Shown in pieces: positions 51,932 through 62,429 of a stretch of DNA of 64,000 nt. The notes beneath the pieces were generated by a model. That model did not search any database. It had not been told where the DNA came from and was given only the letters and a program-made list of their open reading frames with translations. Each line of letters opens with the position of its first letter. The stretch's first letter is position 1. The stretch spans positions 62,001-126,000 of the forward strand of contig DATMML010000083.1 of NCBI GenBank assembly GCA_035570235.1, read 5' to 3'. Source of the stretch: Vicinamibacteria bacterium (GTDB lineage Bacteria; Acidobacteriota; Vicinamibacteria; Fen-336). Both the position numbers and the translations under genes were made by a program.

Positions 51932-53122
51932 CTACGGGGTCCCGCTGAGGCGCCGGGACAACTTTCGATAAAGAATAGACGAGAGGCTGAGGCGATCCCG
52001 GCCGGGGAGCAGTTCGAGGTAGTCCTCCCCGATGCGGGCTACCGTCTCGGGGTCGCCCCCCACCCGCGTGATCGGGACACCGGGGACCTTCCCCGAGAAA
52101 GCCGTGCGGTAGCCCAGCTCCCGGACGAGGCGCCGGGCGCTGGGACCGGAGGCGTGCCAAGGGTAAGCGAGGTGGACCACGGGCTTGCCCGTCCGCGCCT
52201 CGATGAGCCGCTTCGATTCCGCCAGCTCGGTGCGGATGGCCGCTTCTCGCTGGGCCGGGGACTCCAAGCGGCCACGAATGCGGCTCCGGCTGGTCAGCCG
52301 CCTCAGTATCGTCTCCCAGTCCTTGCGCGCGAAAAAGCCCTCGCCCCCTTGCTGGGTGACGGCCTCCACGCAGGCGGTGCGGATGTACGGCTCCTCGTGG
52401 AAGCGGAGCGACTCCGACAGCCGGGGTGCGGAACGGAGGAGGGGCGTGCCCAGGGGAATCTCCTCCCCCATGAGGTCGCGTCCCGCCTCGCCGATCAGGG
52501 GCAGATCCATGGCCGCGTAGCCCCGGCGGCTCTGGGGCGTGGCGAAGCCAGCCACTTGGGGGCTAACGTGGATGCGGGCATGGAGAAGGCTGTGGCTTTG
52601 GAAGTCCAGATAGCCCGCGCGGGACAGAGCCTCGACTTCCTCCCAGGAGAGGAAGGCGGCTTCCCCCTGCTCGCGCCCCAGCACGGCCTCCGGCCGCACG
52701 CGTCCAGCCTCGACCTCCTCCCAGGTGGGGGGCAGGGGACCCGGACGCTCGCGCATGCGTCCGGGAACCAGAAACACGACCCCCCGCATGGCGTACCGCC
52801 GCAGCAAGGGCGCCCCCACGCCCCAGACGCTGCTGCGCCCGTCATCGAAGGTGAGGAGAACGGCCCGTTCGGGTACCGGCCCCGCACCCATGAGAGCCCG
52901 GAAGTACTCGTCCGCGGAAAGGGTAGAGTAGCCGTTCTCAGCTAGATAGCGGAGCTTGCGCCCGAAGGACTCCGGCTCGAGGCTGTGGAAGACGAAGACG
53001 GGGATGTCGCCCCGGGCGAGTGGCCCCCCCGTCACAAAGTCCGGGTAGCGGCCCAGGAGGAGGTCCCGCGGTACCTCCCAGGCCGGGCCGGCGTCGTGGG
53101 CAAGCTTACGAAAGGACTTCAT
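51932..53122 (-). CDS. Polysaccharide deacetylase (CE4 family)
   Basis: A 396-aa protein with a NodB-homology domain. Motif 1 is in RAVLLTFDDGRSSVWGVGAP (the Asp pair), motif 2 near DFQSHSLLHARIHVSPQVA (metal His), and a later motif in KPVVHLAYPWHASGPSARRL. An insert between these is longer than in minimal CE4 enzymes. It removes N-acetyl groups from a glycan, perhaps the exopolysaccharide made by the neighbouring genes. ATG 53122 overlaps the stop of the upstream GT4 gene by 4 bp. No signal peptide is obvious. Confidence 0.85.
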   Translation of the reverse strand: MKSFRKLAHDAGPAWEVPRDLLLGRYPDFVTGGPLARGDIPVFVFHSLEPESFGRKLRYLAENGYSTLSADEYFRALMGAGPVPERAVLLTFDDGRSSVWGVGAPLLRRYAMRGVVFLVPGRMRERPGPLPPTWEEVEAGRVRPEAVLGREQGEAAFLSWEEVEALSRAGYLDFQSHSLLHARIHVSPQVAGFATPQSRRGYAAMDLPLIGEAGRDLMGEEIPLGTPLLRSAPRLSESLRFHEEPYIRTACVEAVTQQGGEGFFARKDWETILRRLTSRSRIRGRLESPAQREAAIRTELAESKRLIEARTGKPVVHLAYPWHASGPSARRLVRELGYRTAFSGKVPGVPITRVGGDPETVARIGEDYLELLPGRDRLSLSSILYRKLSRRLSGTP

Positions 53123-54255
53123 CGGGGGCTCCGCGCGTCGGAGAGCACCTCATCATAGAGCGCTTCCATCTGGAGCACGCAGGAGCGCACGTCGTAGCGG
53201 CCGGAGGCCCCGTGCGCGCCCTGGGCGAGAGAGTGCCTCAGTCCCTCGTCGTCGAGCACCCGCAGGAGGGCGGCGGCCAGGGCGGGGGCACTCTGAGCGG
53301 GTACGAGCAGGCCTGTCCGGCCATCCTCCAGCACTTCGCGGCAGCCGTCTACGGCCGTGGAGACGATGGCCTTACCCGCTGCCATGGCCTCGAAGAGGGT
53401 GAGCGGGGTTCCCTCATAGAGGGAGGAGATGCAGAGCACGTCGATGGCCCCCAGCACCCTGGGGATGTCGGTGCGGTGCCCCGCGAAGACCACTCGGTCG
53501 GCGATGCGGAGCTCCTGAGCCTGGGCGCGCAGCGGAACCGCCAGGTCGCCGTCACCCACGATCAAGAACCGGGTCTCCGGGCGAGCGGCCAGAACAGAGG
53601 CGGCGGCCTCGATCAAGAAGCGATGCCCCTTCTGGGCGTTGAGGCGCCCGATGGCTCCGACCACCAGTGCCTGCGCGGGCAAGCCCAGCTCCTGCCTGGC
53701 CTCGAGCGCCTGGGCGCGGGGCACCGGCCCAAACTCGTCGAGGGGGGCCCCGTTCCAGATGAGCCGGACCCTATCCGCGGGCACGTGGCGCTGCTGCACC
53801 AAAAAGTCGCGGGTGCTGCCGCTCACCGCGATGGCCCGGTCGACGAGGGGGGCGAGGAGCCGGTCGGCCCATCCCTGGTAGACCGGCATGCGCGGATCCG
53901 CGAAGTGCTCGTGCAGCACAAGGGCGGCTCCCACCCGACGTGCGGCCAGGCGGCCAAAATCGGCCGCCGCATACCCGTGCACGTGGAGGACACGCGCCTG
54001 GCGTGCGCGGGCGAGAGTCACGAGATCCAACAGCAGGCGGGGATCGAAGCGCCCGCGTCCGAGGTGGGAGACGGGGATGCCCTGCGCGGCGAGGAGGCGG
54101 GAGGCGGGTTCCGATTCCTTCAGCCCGCACAGCGAGACCTCGAAGCGGGAGGGGTCGTAGCGGGGGAACCACCAGGAAAAGAGACGGGAGACGCCGTGGA
54201 TGCTGGAGCCAGCGACCCCAAACTTGTCGCAGACGTGAAGCACGGAGACGGGCAT
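53119..54255 (-). CDS. GT4-family glycosyltransferase
   Basis: A 378-aa GT-B enzyme. The N-terminus is MPVSVLHVCDKFGVAGSSIH; the linker region has ALVLHEHFADPRMPVYQG and AIAVSGSTRDFLVQQ. The donor domain shows RLIWNGAPLDEFGPVPRAQA, VVGAIGRLNAQKGHRFLIEA and ISSLYEGTPLTLFEAMAAGK with the EX7E pattern. ATG 54255 starts 1 bp after the membrane-protein gene upstream. It is the middle gene of a three-gene minus-strand operon. Confidence 0.9.
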   Translation of the reverse strand: MPVSVLHVCDKFGVAGSSIHGVSRLFSWWFPRYDPSRFEVSLCGLKESEPASRLLAAQGIPVSHLGRGRFDPRLLLDLVTLARARQARVLHVHGYAAADFGRLAARRVGAALVLHEHFADPRMPVYQGWADRLLAPLVDRAIAVSGSTRDFLVQQRHVPADRVRLIWNGAPLDEFGPVPRAQALEARQELGLPAQALVVGAIGRLNAQKGHRFLIEAAASVLAARPETRFLIVGDGDLAVPLRAQAQELRIADRVVFAGHRTDIPRVLGAIDVLCISSLYEGTPLTLFEAMAAGKAIVSTAVDGCREVLEDGRTGLLVPAQSAPALAAALLRVLDDEGLRHSLAQGAHGASGRYDVRSCVLQMEALYDEVLSDARSPR

Positions 54256-54256
54256 G

Positions 54257-55219
54257 TCAGGGCACGGGCTCGGACTCGAGGCCGGGGCCCCGCGACATCC
54301 AGACGAAGGCCCCCGAGAGAGAGAGCAGAACCACGAGGCCCGCGCCGACAAGGCTGAAGGCGAGGGCGCCATCGCGGGCGAGGCCGATCTGGCCGAAGTA
54401 GACGATGAAGACACTCTCCCGGATGCCCCACCCGTTGAAGGAGACGGGAACGGTTTGGAGCAGCGTGCAGAGCGGAACCATGAGGAAACAAGCGCCGAGG
54501 GGGAGCGGAATGCGGAGGGCATGCGCCACCGCATAGTAGTAGCAGACGACCAGCGCCTGCAGAGCCACGCTCGCCAGGAAGGCGAACCCCACCGCGGGCA
54601 GACGCGCGCGGTACACGTGGACCGCGGCTTGGACGATCTCGAACTGTTCCCGGGCCCAGCCGAACGAGGCGAGGCGGGTCGCGGACATGAGCCGCCGCGC
54701 CGTGCCCGGCCGGAAGAACACGTAGGCCAGACCGCTGAAAACACCGCCCATGAGGACGAGCATGGAGCGGGCGCCGGCGAGCTGGCGGACGGAGGGGCCC
54801 CCGAGCACGAAGGCCACCAGGGCCAGGACGTAGAGGGCACCCAGCCCCAAGATGCGATCGATCGCCACCACCGCGAGGGAGGTCGTGGTGGAGCCCGTGA
54901 GCTGGGAGCTGTCGCGAACGCGGATGACGTCCCCCCCTATGTTGCTGGGCAGGAAGTTGTTGAAGAAGGTGGCCACCAGGTAGGAAGCGGATAGCCGCCG
55001 CACGGAGGCGGGGAAGCCTTGGGCCTGCAAGAGGACCCACCAGCGCCAGGTGCAGAGGGCGAGCATGGCGCTGTAAAACCCCACCGCGGCCGCGATCAGG
55101 ATCAGATCCCCCCCGCGAACCCGCCGTTCGAGCGCGACCAGATCGGTGGTGGAGAGGAGGTAGGCCAGAAGGGCGAGGCTAACGCCAATCTTGGCCGCGA
55201 GCAGGGCGGTGCGCTTCAT
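54257..55219 (-). CDS. Lysylphosphatidylglycerol synthase-type (UPF0104/AglD-like) membrane protein
   Basis: A 320-aa polytopic membrane protein: LLAAKIGVSLALLAYLLSTT at the N-terminus, the conserved RRLSASYLVATFFNNFLPSN followed by IGGDVIRVRDSSQLTGSTTT, AVVAIDRILGLGALYVLALV, and near the C-terminus VPVSFNGWGIRESVFIVYFG. This is the flippase-like half without the aminoacyl transferase domain; similar proteins sit in polysaccharide and glycolipid clusters. ATG 55219 is used, the first gene of the operon, divergent from the acyltransferase. Confidence 0.88.
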   Translation of the reverse strand: MKRTALLAAKIGVSLALLAYLLSTTDLVALERRVRGGDLILIAAAVGFYSAMLALCTWRWWVLLQAQGFPASVRRLSASYLVATFFNNFLPSNIGGDVIRVRDSSQLTGSTTTSLAVVAIDRILGLGALYVLALVAFVLGGPSVRQLAGARSMLVLMGGVFSGLAYVFFRPGTARRLMSATRLASFGWAREQFEIVQAAVHVYRARLPAVGFAFLASVALQALVVCYYYAVAHALRIPLPLGACFLMVPLCTLLQTVPVSFNGWGIRESVFIVYFGQIGLARDGALAFSLVGAGLVVLLSLSGAFVWMSRGPGLESEPVP

Positions 55220-55259
55220 GACTCTGGGCGGATCGCGGCACCTGTCGCCAAAGCCGCAT

Positions 55260-55270
55260 GCTACAGTAGC
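55260..55270. promoter_or_regulatory. Symmetric GCTAC-A-GTAGC element between divergent genes
   Basis: An 11-bp palindrome that offers a -10-like hexamer on both strands (TACAGT plus, TACTGT minus). It lies 42 bp before the acyltransferase start and 42 bp before the minus-strand operon start. It could serve as a shared promoter core or operator. No strong -35 on either side. Confidence 0.3.
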
Positions 55271-55309
55271 TTCCGCGCGAGGGTCAAACCTCAGGAGGCG
55301 CGGGAAGTC

Positions 55310-56083
55310 TTGGGCACGACGCCGGACGAGGGGCGGCCGCCGATCGCGATCCAGGAGGCGGTGGGCGCGGGGGGCAAGTCCGCCCTCGCCAAGTACCAGG
55401 ATCTGGTGGTGGGGAGCCGGAGCCCCGGCCGCCTCGTTCTCCACGAGCTGGTGGTGACGCTGACCTCCTGGGTGCCGGGCGCGCTGGGGCTCGTGCTCCG
55501 GCGGGTGGCCTACCGCCTGCTATTGGGCGGGATGGGCCGCAACGTCACCTTCGGCTACGGAACCGTCTTGCGGCACCCCGCTAAGATTCGGCTCGGGAAC
55601 AACGTGACCATAGACGACCTCGTGGTCCTGGACGCCAAGGGCAGCGGCAACCGGGGGATCATCGTCGGGGACGGCGTGTTTCTGGGTCGGGGGACGATCC
55701 TCTCCTGCAAAGACGGCGACATCGTCCTTGGCGATCACGTGAACATCGGGTTCTATTCCGAAATCTTCTCCGGCTCGCGGGTAGTCGTCGGCCGATACGG
55801 CCTGTTCGCCGCCTATACTTATCTAGTCGGGGGAGGACACGAGTACGAGCGGACGGACCGCGCGGTCCTGGAGCAGCCCCGCTCCTCCCGGGGCATCGAC
55901 CTGGGGGAGAACGTCTGGTTGGGAGCGGGGGCCAAGGTCCTGGACGGCGTGCGCATCGGCAACAACGTGGTCGTGGGGGCGGGGGCGGTCGTCACCGAAG
56001 ACTTGCCGGACGGGGTGGTGGCAGCGGGCATTCCCGCCCGCGTGATACGGCCGCGGGAAGACGGGAAGGGGGCCCGCCTTTGA
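55310..56083 (+). CDS. Hexapeptide-repeat acyltransferase (left-handed beta-helix)
   Basis: About 257 aa. A lead of about 65 residues, with an amphipathic or membrane-touching part (TLTSWVPGALGLVLRRVAYR), precedes the beta-helix. Repeats include KIRLGNNVTIDDLVVLDAKG, GIIVGDGVFLGRGTILSCKD, DIVLGDHVNIGFYSEIFSG and NVWLGAGAKVLDGVRIGNNV. It ends with VVVGAGAVVTEDLPDGVVAA, the usual cap of O-acetyltransferases. TTG 55310 is the best start (AGGAGG upstream, somewhat far), but the N-terminus is uncertain. It probably acetylates a glycan of the neighbouring cluster. Confidence 0.82.
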   Translation: MGTTPDEGRPPIAIQEAVGAGGKSALAKYQDLVVGSRSPGRLVLHELVVTLTSWVPGALGLVLRRVAYRLLLGGMGRNVTFGYGTVLRHPAKIRLGNNVTIDDLVVLDAKGSGNRGIIVGDGVFLGRGTILSCKDGDIVLGDHVNIGFYSEIFSGSRVVVGRYGLFAAYTYLVGGGHEYERTDRAVLEQPRSSRGIDLGENVWLGAGAKVLDGVRIGNNVVVGAGAVVTEDLPDGVVAAGIPARVIRPREDGKGARL

Positions 56084-56108
56084 CGGGTCTCTGGCCGCCC
56101 CCTAGAAT
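56080..56108 (+). promoter_or_regulatory. Promoter of the methylmalonyl-CoA mutase operon
   Basis: -35 TTGACG at 56080-56085, a 17-bp spacer, and -10 TAGAAT at 56103-56108. The -35 overlaps the stop codon of the acyltransferase gene. The mutase ATG follows 24 bp after the -10, with GAGGGAG between. Confidence 0.65.
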
Positions 56109-56132
56109 CAAGAGCTTCGAGGGAGTTAGGGC

Positions 56133-57763
<1,631 letters not shown>

Positions 57764-57764
<1 letters not shown>

Positions 57765-58204
57765 TGGTCGCGATGCCTGAGAAAAAGTCGCCGCCCGGGG
57801 GTTTGGCTTCTCGCAAGATCAGGGTCCTCATCGCCAAGCCCGGCCTGGACGGCCATGACCGTGGGGCCAAGGTGGTGGCCCGCGCCCTCCGCGATGCAGG
57901 GATGGAGGTCATCTACACCGGCCTGCGCCAGAGCCCGGAGCAAATCGTGGCCGCGGCTGCGCAGGAGGACGTGGATGCGGTCGGCCTCTCCATCCTGTCC
58001 GGTGCCCATCTCCAGATCTGCAAGCGCGTTCTGGAACTCCTCCGGGCCAAGGGGAGCGGGGGGGTCCGGGTGTTCCTGGGCGGGATCATCCCCGCCCAGG
58101 ACATCCCCCTCCTGAAGAAGATGGGCGTGGCGGAGGTGTTCCTTCCCGGCTCCTCGACCCAAGACGTCATCCGGCTGATCGAGTCCTCCCTTCCCGTCCG
58201 CTGA
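57764..58204 (+). CDS. Methylmalonyl-CoA mutase small subunit (cobalamin-binding domain)
   Basis: A 146-aa Rossmann-like B12 domain. The cobalt-ligand motif DxHxxG is in [20 protein letters not shown] at about residues 27-36. [31 protein letters not shown] and [20 protein letters not shown] complete the fold. ATG 57764 overlaps the large-subunit stop; ATG 57773 is an alternative. With the upstream gene it forms a split mutase, as in archaea and several bacteria. The chaperone MeaB and the epimerase are not in this window. Confidence 0.93.
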
Positions 58205-58229
58205 CCGGGGCGCAAGCCCCGATAGATCC

Positions 58230-58258
58230 TTGACATACAGGCAGGAGCGGTCTATCTT
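58230..58258 (+). promoter_or_regulatory. Promoter of the response-regulator gene
   Basis: A consensus -35 TTGACA at 58230-58235, a 17-bp spacer, and -10 TATCTT at 58253-58258. It leaves a leader of about 50 nt before ATG 58315. Confidence 0.65.
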
Positions 58259-58314
58259 GGTGCGACGGTCCGGCGCCGGAGAGCCGCCCGATTTGGCGTG
58301 GAGGGCCACAGGCG

Positions 58315-59688
58315 ATGGGCAAGAAAATACTGCTAGCGGACGACAGCATCACGATCCAGAAGGTCATCGAACTCACGTTCTCGGACGAGGACTTCGACGT
58401 GGTGACCGTAGGCAACGGGCGTCTGGCAGTGGAAAAGGTCCAGGAAGTACGTCCGGACGTGGTGCTCTGCGACATCATCATGCCCGAAAAGGACGGCTAC
58501 GAGGTCTGCGACTTTATCAAGAGAAACGCGTCCCTATCCCACATACCGGTCCTGCTCTTGACGGGTGCTTTCGAGCCCTTCGACCAGGAGCGCGCGGCGC
58601 GAGTGGGCTGTGATGGCTTTCTGGCCAAGCCGTTCGAGCCGGAGACGCTCATCGCCAAGGTCAAGGATCTGTTGAAGAAGGCGGCCTCCCGAACCGTGTC
58701 GTCCGCCGGGCTGCGCACCCCACCGGTCGTTGCCGAGCCCTTCCCGGTCCCGCCTCGGGAGCCCGAGCCCAGCCCCCCGGCCACGAGCTCGTTCCCCCCG
58801 GGTCCGCCCGCGCGACCGCCCGAGCTGATACCGTTCCCGACGGCGGCCGTCCGCCCCCCAGGGATCGAGCCACCCCCCGCCCCGCCTTCCCCTCCGGAGG
58901 TGAGGTTCATCCCGGACGAGCCGTTTGGAGACCTGGACGGTGCTACGTTCGCCCCCGACACCGCCACCGCCTCCTTCGGGGCTCCCCCCGTCGAGCGCCG
59001 GACTTTCCCCGTCGCGGAAGAGGCGGCGGCAACGCGGGACCTGCTGCCGATGACGCCCGAGGAGTCCGAGAGTCTGGCCGCACCCGCCGCCCCCTCCGAT
59101 TCCGCGAACACGGTCATGTTCAAAGCGGGGGCCGTCTCCTGGTCAGCCCCGCTGGCCGAGCCGCCAACCGCCGCCGCCCCGCCTCCCTCGCCCCCCGCGG
59201 CCGCAGAGCCCGAGTTTGAGGAGGTGGTCGACGAGGACGTAGTGGGATTCCCCGGTGCTTTCGGGGCGTCTCCCGCCCCCGCTGCCTTCGAGCCGCCCGC
59301 AGCCGCGCCGCCTCCTCCGCCCGCCGCGCCGCCTGCGCTGGCCACCTCCGCCCCCGAACCTCGCATGATCTCGGGGGCAGGGAGCGTCCCCGGGCCCACC
59401 GGGCCACGGGCTCCCGCTCCGCCCTGGGCGGCCGCGGAAGCGGCTCCGTCATTCGCGGATGTGGCGGGGGACGAGGTGTTGGCCGTGAACACCGCAGCCG
59501 TGGCCGCCTCCGTGGCGGCCGAGGTAGCAGTTCCCGTGGACATGGTCGCCCAGATCGCCCAGCGCGTCGTCGCCCAGATCTCCGAGAGAGTCGTCGCCCA
59601 GATCGCCTGGGAGGTCATCCCCGACTTGGCCGAGGCCATGCTCAAGAAAGAGATCGAGCGCCTCAAGGCCGAGCTGCAGCGGACCTAG
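58315..59688 (+). CDS. Response-regulator receiver protein with long Pro/Ala linker and C-terminal helix
   Basis: A 457-aa protein. Residues 1-122 are a receiver domain: KKILLADDSITIQKVIELTF (acidic pair), PDVVLCDIIMPEKDGYEVCD (phospho-Asp), VLLLTGAFEPFD (switch Thr) and GFLAKPFEPETL (Lys). Residues about 130-390 are a Pro/Ala/Ser-rich disordered linker. The last ~60 residues form an amphipathic helix with the repeated element RVVAQI (MVAQIAQRVVAQISERVVAQ), ending in a charged coiled coil LKKEIERLKAEL. There is no DNA-binding output domain; the C-terminal helix is probably an interaction or oligomerisation site. It has its own strong promoter. Confidence 0.88.
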   Translation: MGKKILLADDSITIQKVIELTFSDEDFDVVTVGNGRLAVEKVQEVRPDVVLCDIIMPEKDGYEVCDFIKRNASLSHIPVLLLTGAFEPFDQERAARVGCDGFLAKPFEPETLIAKVKDLLKKAASRTVSSAGLRTPPVVAEPFPVPPREPEPSPPATSSFPPGPPARPPELIPFPTAAVRPPGIEPPPAPPSPPEVRFIPDEPFGDLDGATFAPDTATASFGAPPVERRTFPVAEEAAATRDLLPMTPEESESLAAPAAPSDSANTVMFKAGAVSWSAPLAEPPTAAAPPPSPPAAAEPEFEEVVDEDVVGFPGAFGASPAPAAFEPPAAAPPPPPAAPPALATSAPEPRMISGAGSVPGPTGPRAPAPPWAAAEAAPSFADVAGDEVLAVNTAAVAASVAAEVAVPVDMVAQIAQRVVAQISERVVAQIAWEVIPDLAEAMLKKEIERLKAELQRT

Positions 59689-59767
59689 GGCGCGGGCTTC
59701 CCAGCCCGGGCCGCCGCGCTCAGAATAAGGGGCCGACCCCTCTCATGCCCGCCCCGCGGACGAGACA

Positions 59768-62413
59768 ATGACTGGAGATATGTCCAAAGAGCCGCTCGCG
59801 AAGGCCTACGAACCGAAGGAGGTGGAGGCGCGCTGGTACCGCTTCTGGGACGAGGGCGGTTTCTTCCGCGCCAACCCGGAATCCGGCAAACCGCCCTTCG
59901 CCATCGTCATCCCGCCCCCGAATGTAACGGGCTCCCTCCATATTGGCCACGCCTTCACCCTCACCCTGCAGGATGTGATCGTGCGCTGGAAGCGAATGTG
60001 CGGCCACGACACGCTCTGGCTGCCGGGACTGGACCATGCCGGCATCGCCACCCAGCTGGTGGTGGAGCGGCAGCTTGCCCGGGAGGGCAAGCGGAAAGAG
60101 GACTTAGGGCGGGCCAGCTTCGAGGCGAGGGTCTGGGAGTGGAAGGCGGAGAGCGGGGGCAAGATTCTGAACCAACTCCGCCTCATGGGCTACTCCCTGG
60201 ACTGGACGCGGCTGCGCTTCACTCTCGACCCCCAACTCTCGCGGGCCGTGCGCGAGGTCTTCGTCTCCCTCTACGAGGCCGGGCTCATCTACCGCGGCGA
60301 CTACATCGTGAACTGGTGCCCACGCTGCGGTACGGCTTTGTCGGATCTGGAGGTCGAGACCGAGGCCGAGAGCGGAAGCTTGTGGCACATCCGCTACCCG
60401 GGGGCGGATGGCGGGCCCGGCGTCGTGGTCGCGACCACGCGCCCCGAGACCCTGCTCGGGGACACCGCGGTGGCGGTTCATCCCGACGACGAGCGTCACC
60501 GGGCCCTCCTGGGCGGGAAGGTGATCCTGCCCATCCTGCATCGTCCCATCCCGGTGGTGGGGGACTCCTTCGTCGACCCGGAGTTCGGGACGGGGGCAGT
60601 CAAGGTCACCCCCGCCCACGATCCGAATGACTTCCTGGCTGCCCAGCGGCTGGGCCTGCCCGCCATAAACATTATGGACGAGCGGGGAGTCCTCAACGAG
60701 AACGCCGGACCCTACGCGGGTCAGGACCGCTTTCAGGCCCGGGAGGCGATCGTCCGCCAGCTCGCGGCGGAAGGACTCCTGGTGAAGACGGTCCCGCACT
60801 CGGTGCCCTTGGGGCGCTGCCAGCGCTGTCAGACGGTGGTGGAGCCCCGGCTCTCCCGGCAGTGGTTCGTGAAGATGGCCCCCCTGGCGGAGCCAGCCAT
60901 CAAGGCGGTGGAGGACGGGCGCATCGTCTTCGTGCCCGCGAGCACGGCTAAGACCTACTTTGAGTGGATGCGGAACATCCGTGATTGGTGCATCAGTCGG
61001 CAGCTCTGGTGGGGGCACCGCATCCCGGCCTGGACGTGCGGGGCCTGCTCCCGGCTGACGGTGGCGCGCCAAGACCCCGCGACCTGCCCCCACTGCGGCG
61101 GGAAGGAACTCACCCAGGAAAGTGACGTCCTGGACACTTGGTTCTCCTCCGCCCTCTTTCCCTTCTCCACCCTGGGCTGGCCGGACCAGACCCGCGATCT
61201 CGAGCGCTACTACCCCAACAACGTGATGATGACCGGGTTCGACATCATCTTCTTCTGGGTAGCCCGGATGATCGTGATGGGGCTGCGCTTCAAAGATGAC
61301 GTGCCCTTCCGGCGCGTCTTCTTCAACGGTCTGGTCCGTGATGACAAGGGCGTGAAGATGTCCAAGACCCGGGGCAACGACGTGGACCCGCTGGAGCTTG
61401 TCGCCAAGCACGGGACGGACGCCGTTCGCTTCACCCTTACCGCCCTGGCCGCGCCGGGGACCGACCCTTCACTCTCCGAAGCGCGTCTGCTGGGCTATAA
61501 GGCCTTCGTCAACAAGCTCTGGAACGCCTCGCGCTTCGTGCTCATGAACCTGGACGGCGACCGGGCCCCTTACTCGTTCTCCCAGCTCCCCCTGGCCAGC
61601 CAATGGATCCTTGGCGAACTGAACAACACGGCGGGGCTGGTGCAGGAAGCCCTGGAGGAGTTTAGGTTCGATCTGGCCGCCAACACCTTGTATCACTTCG
61701 TCTGGAGTGAGCTCTGCGACTGGTACATCGAGATCTCCAAGGTCCTCTTGGCCGATCCAAAGCACGGTCCCGAGACCCGGACCGTCCTTCTAGAAGTGCT
61801 CGAGGGATCGCTGCGACTCTTGCATCCGATCATGCCCTACGTCACGGAAGAGATCTGGCAACGGCTCCCCCACGACGGAGACTCGATCATGGTCGCGCCC
61901 TTTCCGCAGAGGCGGGAGCTGGCCCTTGCCGGCAAGCGGATGAGCGATCTCATCGATCTGGTGACCGCCATTAGAACCATTCGGGCGACCTACGAGGTGG
62001 ATCCGAAACGGCGCATCGACGTCACGCTCCTGGCCCCGGCCGCGACCGGCTTCGCCTTTCTCGAGGAGCAGCGCCCGTTGATATCGGCCCTTTGTCGGAT
62101 AGAGCATCTCAGGATCGTGTCGCAAGCGGCGAGGTCCCGGCAGACGATCGTCCAGCCGGTGGGGGAATTCGAGATCCACATCCCCATGGCCGGGCTCTTC
62201 GACCTCGCGGCGGAAAGGAGCCGGCTGACCAAGGAGCGCCTGAAGATCGACGGGGAGCTCGGGAGCCTAAGCGCTCGGCTGGGCAACCCGCAGTTCGTAG
62301 AGCGCGCAAAACCCGAGGTGGTCGAGGAGAGCCGGGCGCGGGTGGCGGAGCTCGAGGCCCGAAAGCGCAGGGTGGAGGAGATGCTCCGCGAACTCGGGGG
62401 CGAGGCCCAATGA
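59768..62413 (+). CDS. valS: Valyl-tRNA synthetase
   Basis: An 881-aa class I synthetase of normal length. The HIGH motif is in PPPNVTGSLHIGHAFTLTLQ at about residue 50-60. The editing (CP1) domain has VVATTRPETLLGDTAVAVHP and TPAHDPNDFLAAQRLGLP. Zinc-like cysteines lie in NWCPRCGTAL and TCPHCGGKEL, and the KMSKS loop is GVKMSKTRGNDVDPLELV at about 529. The anticodon-binding domain and a C-terminal coiled-coil arm (from about 800; AERSRLTKERLKIDGELGSL) are present. ATG 59768 is used; ATG 59780 would remove four residues. Confidence 0.96.
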   Translation: MTGDMSKEPLAKAYEPKEVEARWYRFWDEGGFFRANPESGKPPFAIVIPPPNVTGSLHIGHAFTLTLQDVIVRWKRMCGHDTLWLPGLDHAGIATQLVVERQLAREGKRKEDLGRASFEARVWEWKAESGGKILNQLRLMGYSLDWTRLRFTLDPQLSRAVREVFVSLYEAGLIYRGDYIVNWCPRCGTALSDLEVETEAESGSLWHIRYPGADGGPGVVVATTRPETLLGDTAVAVHPDDERHRALLGGKVILPILHRPIPVVGDSFVDPEFGTGAVKVTPAHDPNDFLAAQRLGLPAINIMDERGVLNENAGPYAGQDRFQAREAIVRQLAAEGLLVKTVPHSVPLGRCQRCQTVVEPRLSRQWFVKMAPLAEPAIKAVEDGRIVFVPASTAKTYFEWMRNIRDWCISRQLWWGHRIPAWTCGACSRLTVARQDPATCPHCGGKELTQESDVLDTWFSSALFPFSTLGWPDQTRDLERYYPNNVMMTGFDIIFFWVARMIVMGLRFKDDVPFRRVFFNGLVRDDKGVKMSKTRGNDVDPLELVAKHGTDAVRFTLTALAAPGTDPSLSEARLLGYKAFVNKLWNASRFVLMNLDGDRAPYSFSQLPLASQWILGELNNTAGLVQEALEEFRFDLAANTLYHFVWSELCDWYIEISKVLLADPKHGPETRTVLLEVLEGSLRLLHPIMPYVTEEIWQRLPHDGDSIMVAPFPQRRELALAGKRMSDLIDLVTAIRTIRATYEVDPKRRIDVTLLAPAATGFAFLEEQRPLISALCRIEHLRIVSQAARSRQTIVQPVGEFEIHIPMAGLFDLAAERSRLTKERLKIDGELGSLSARLGNPQFVERAKPEVVEESRARVAELEARKRRVEEMLRELGGEAQ

Positions 62414-62429
62414 GTGACCCCCCGGCCCC

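Noticed and set aside
51216-52160. Minus-strand open frame of ~314 codons overlapping the Lon-like gene
   Set aside because: Pro/Gly/Arg-rich; the other frame carries the Lon-domain pattern, including the part upstream of the first canonical start.
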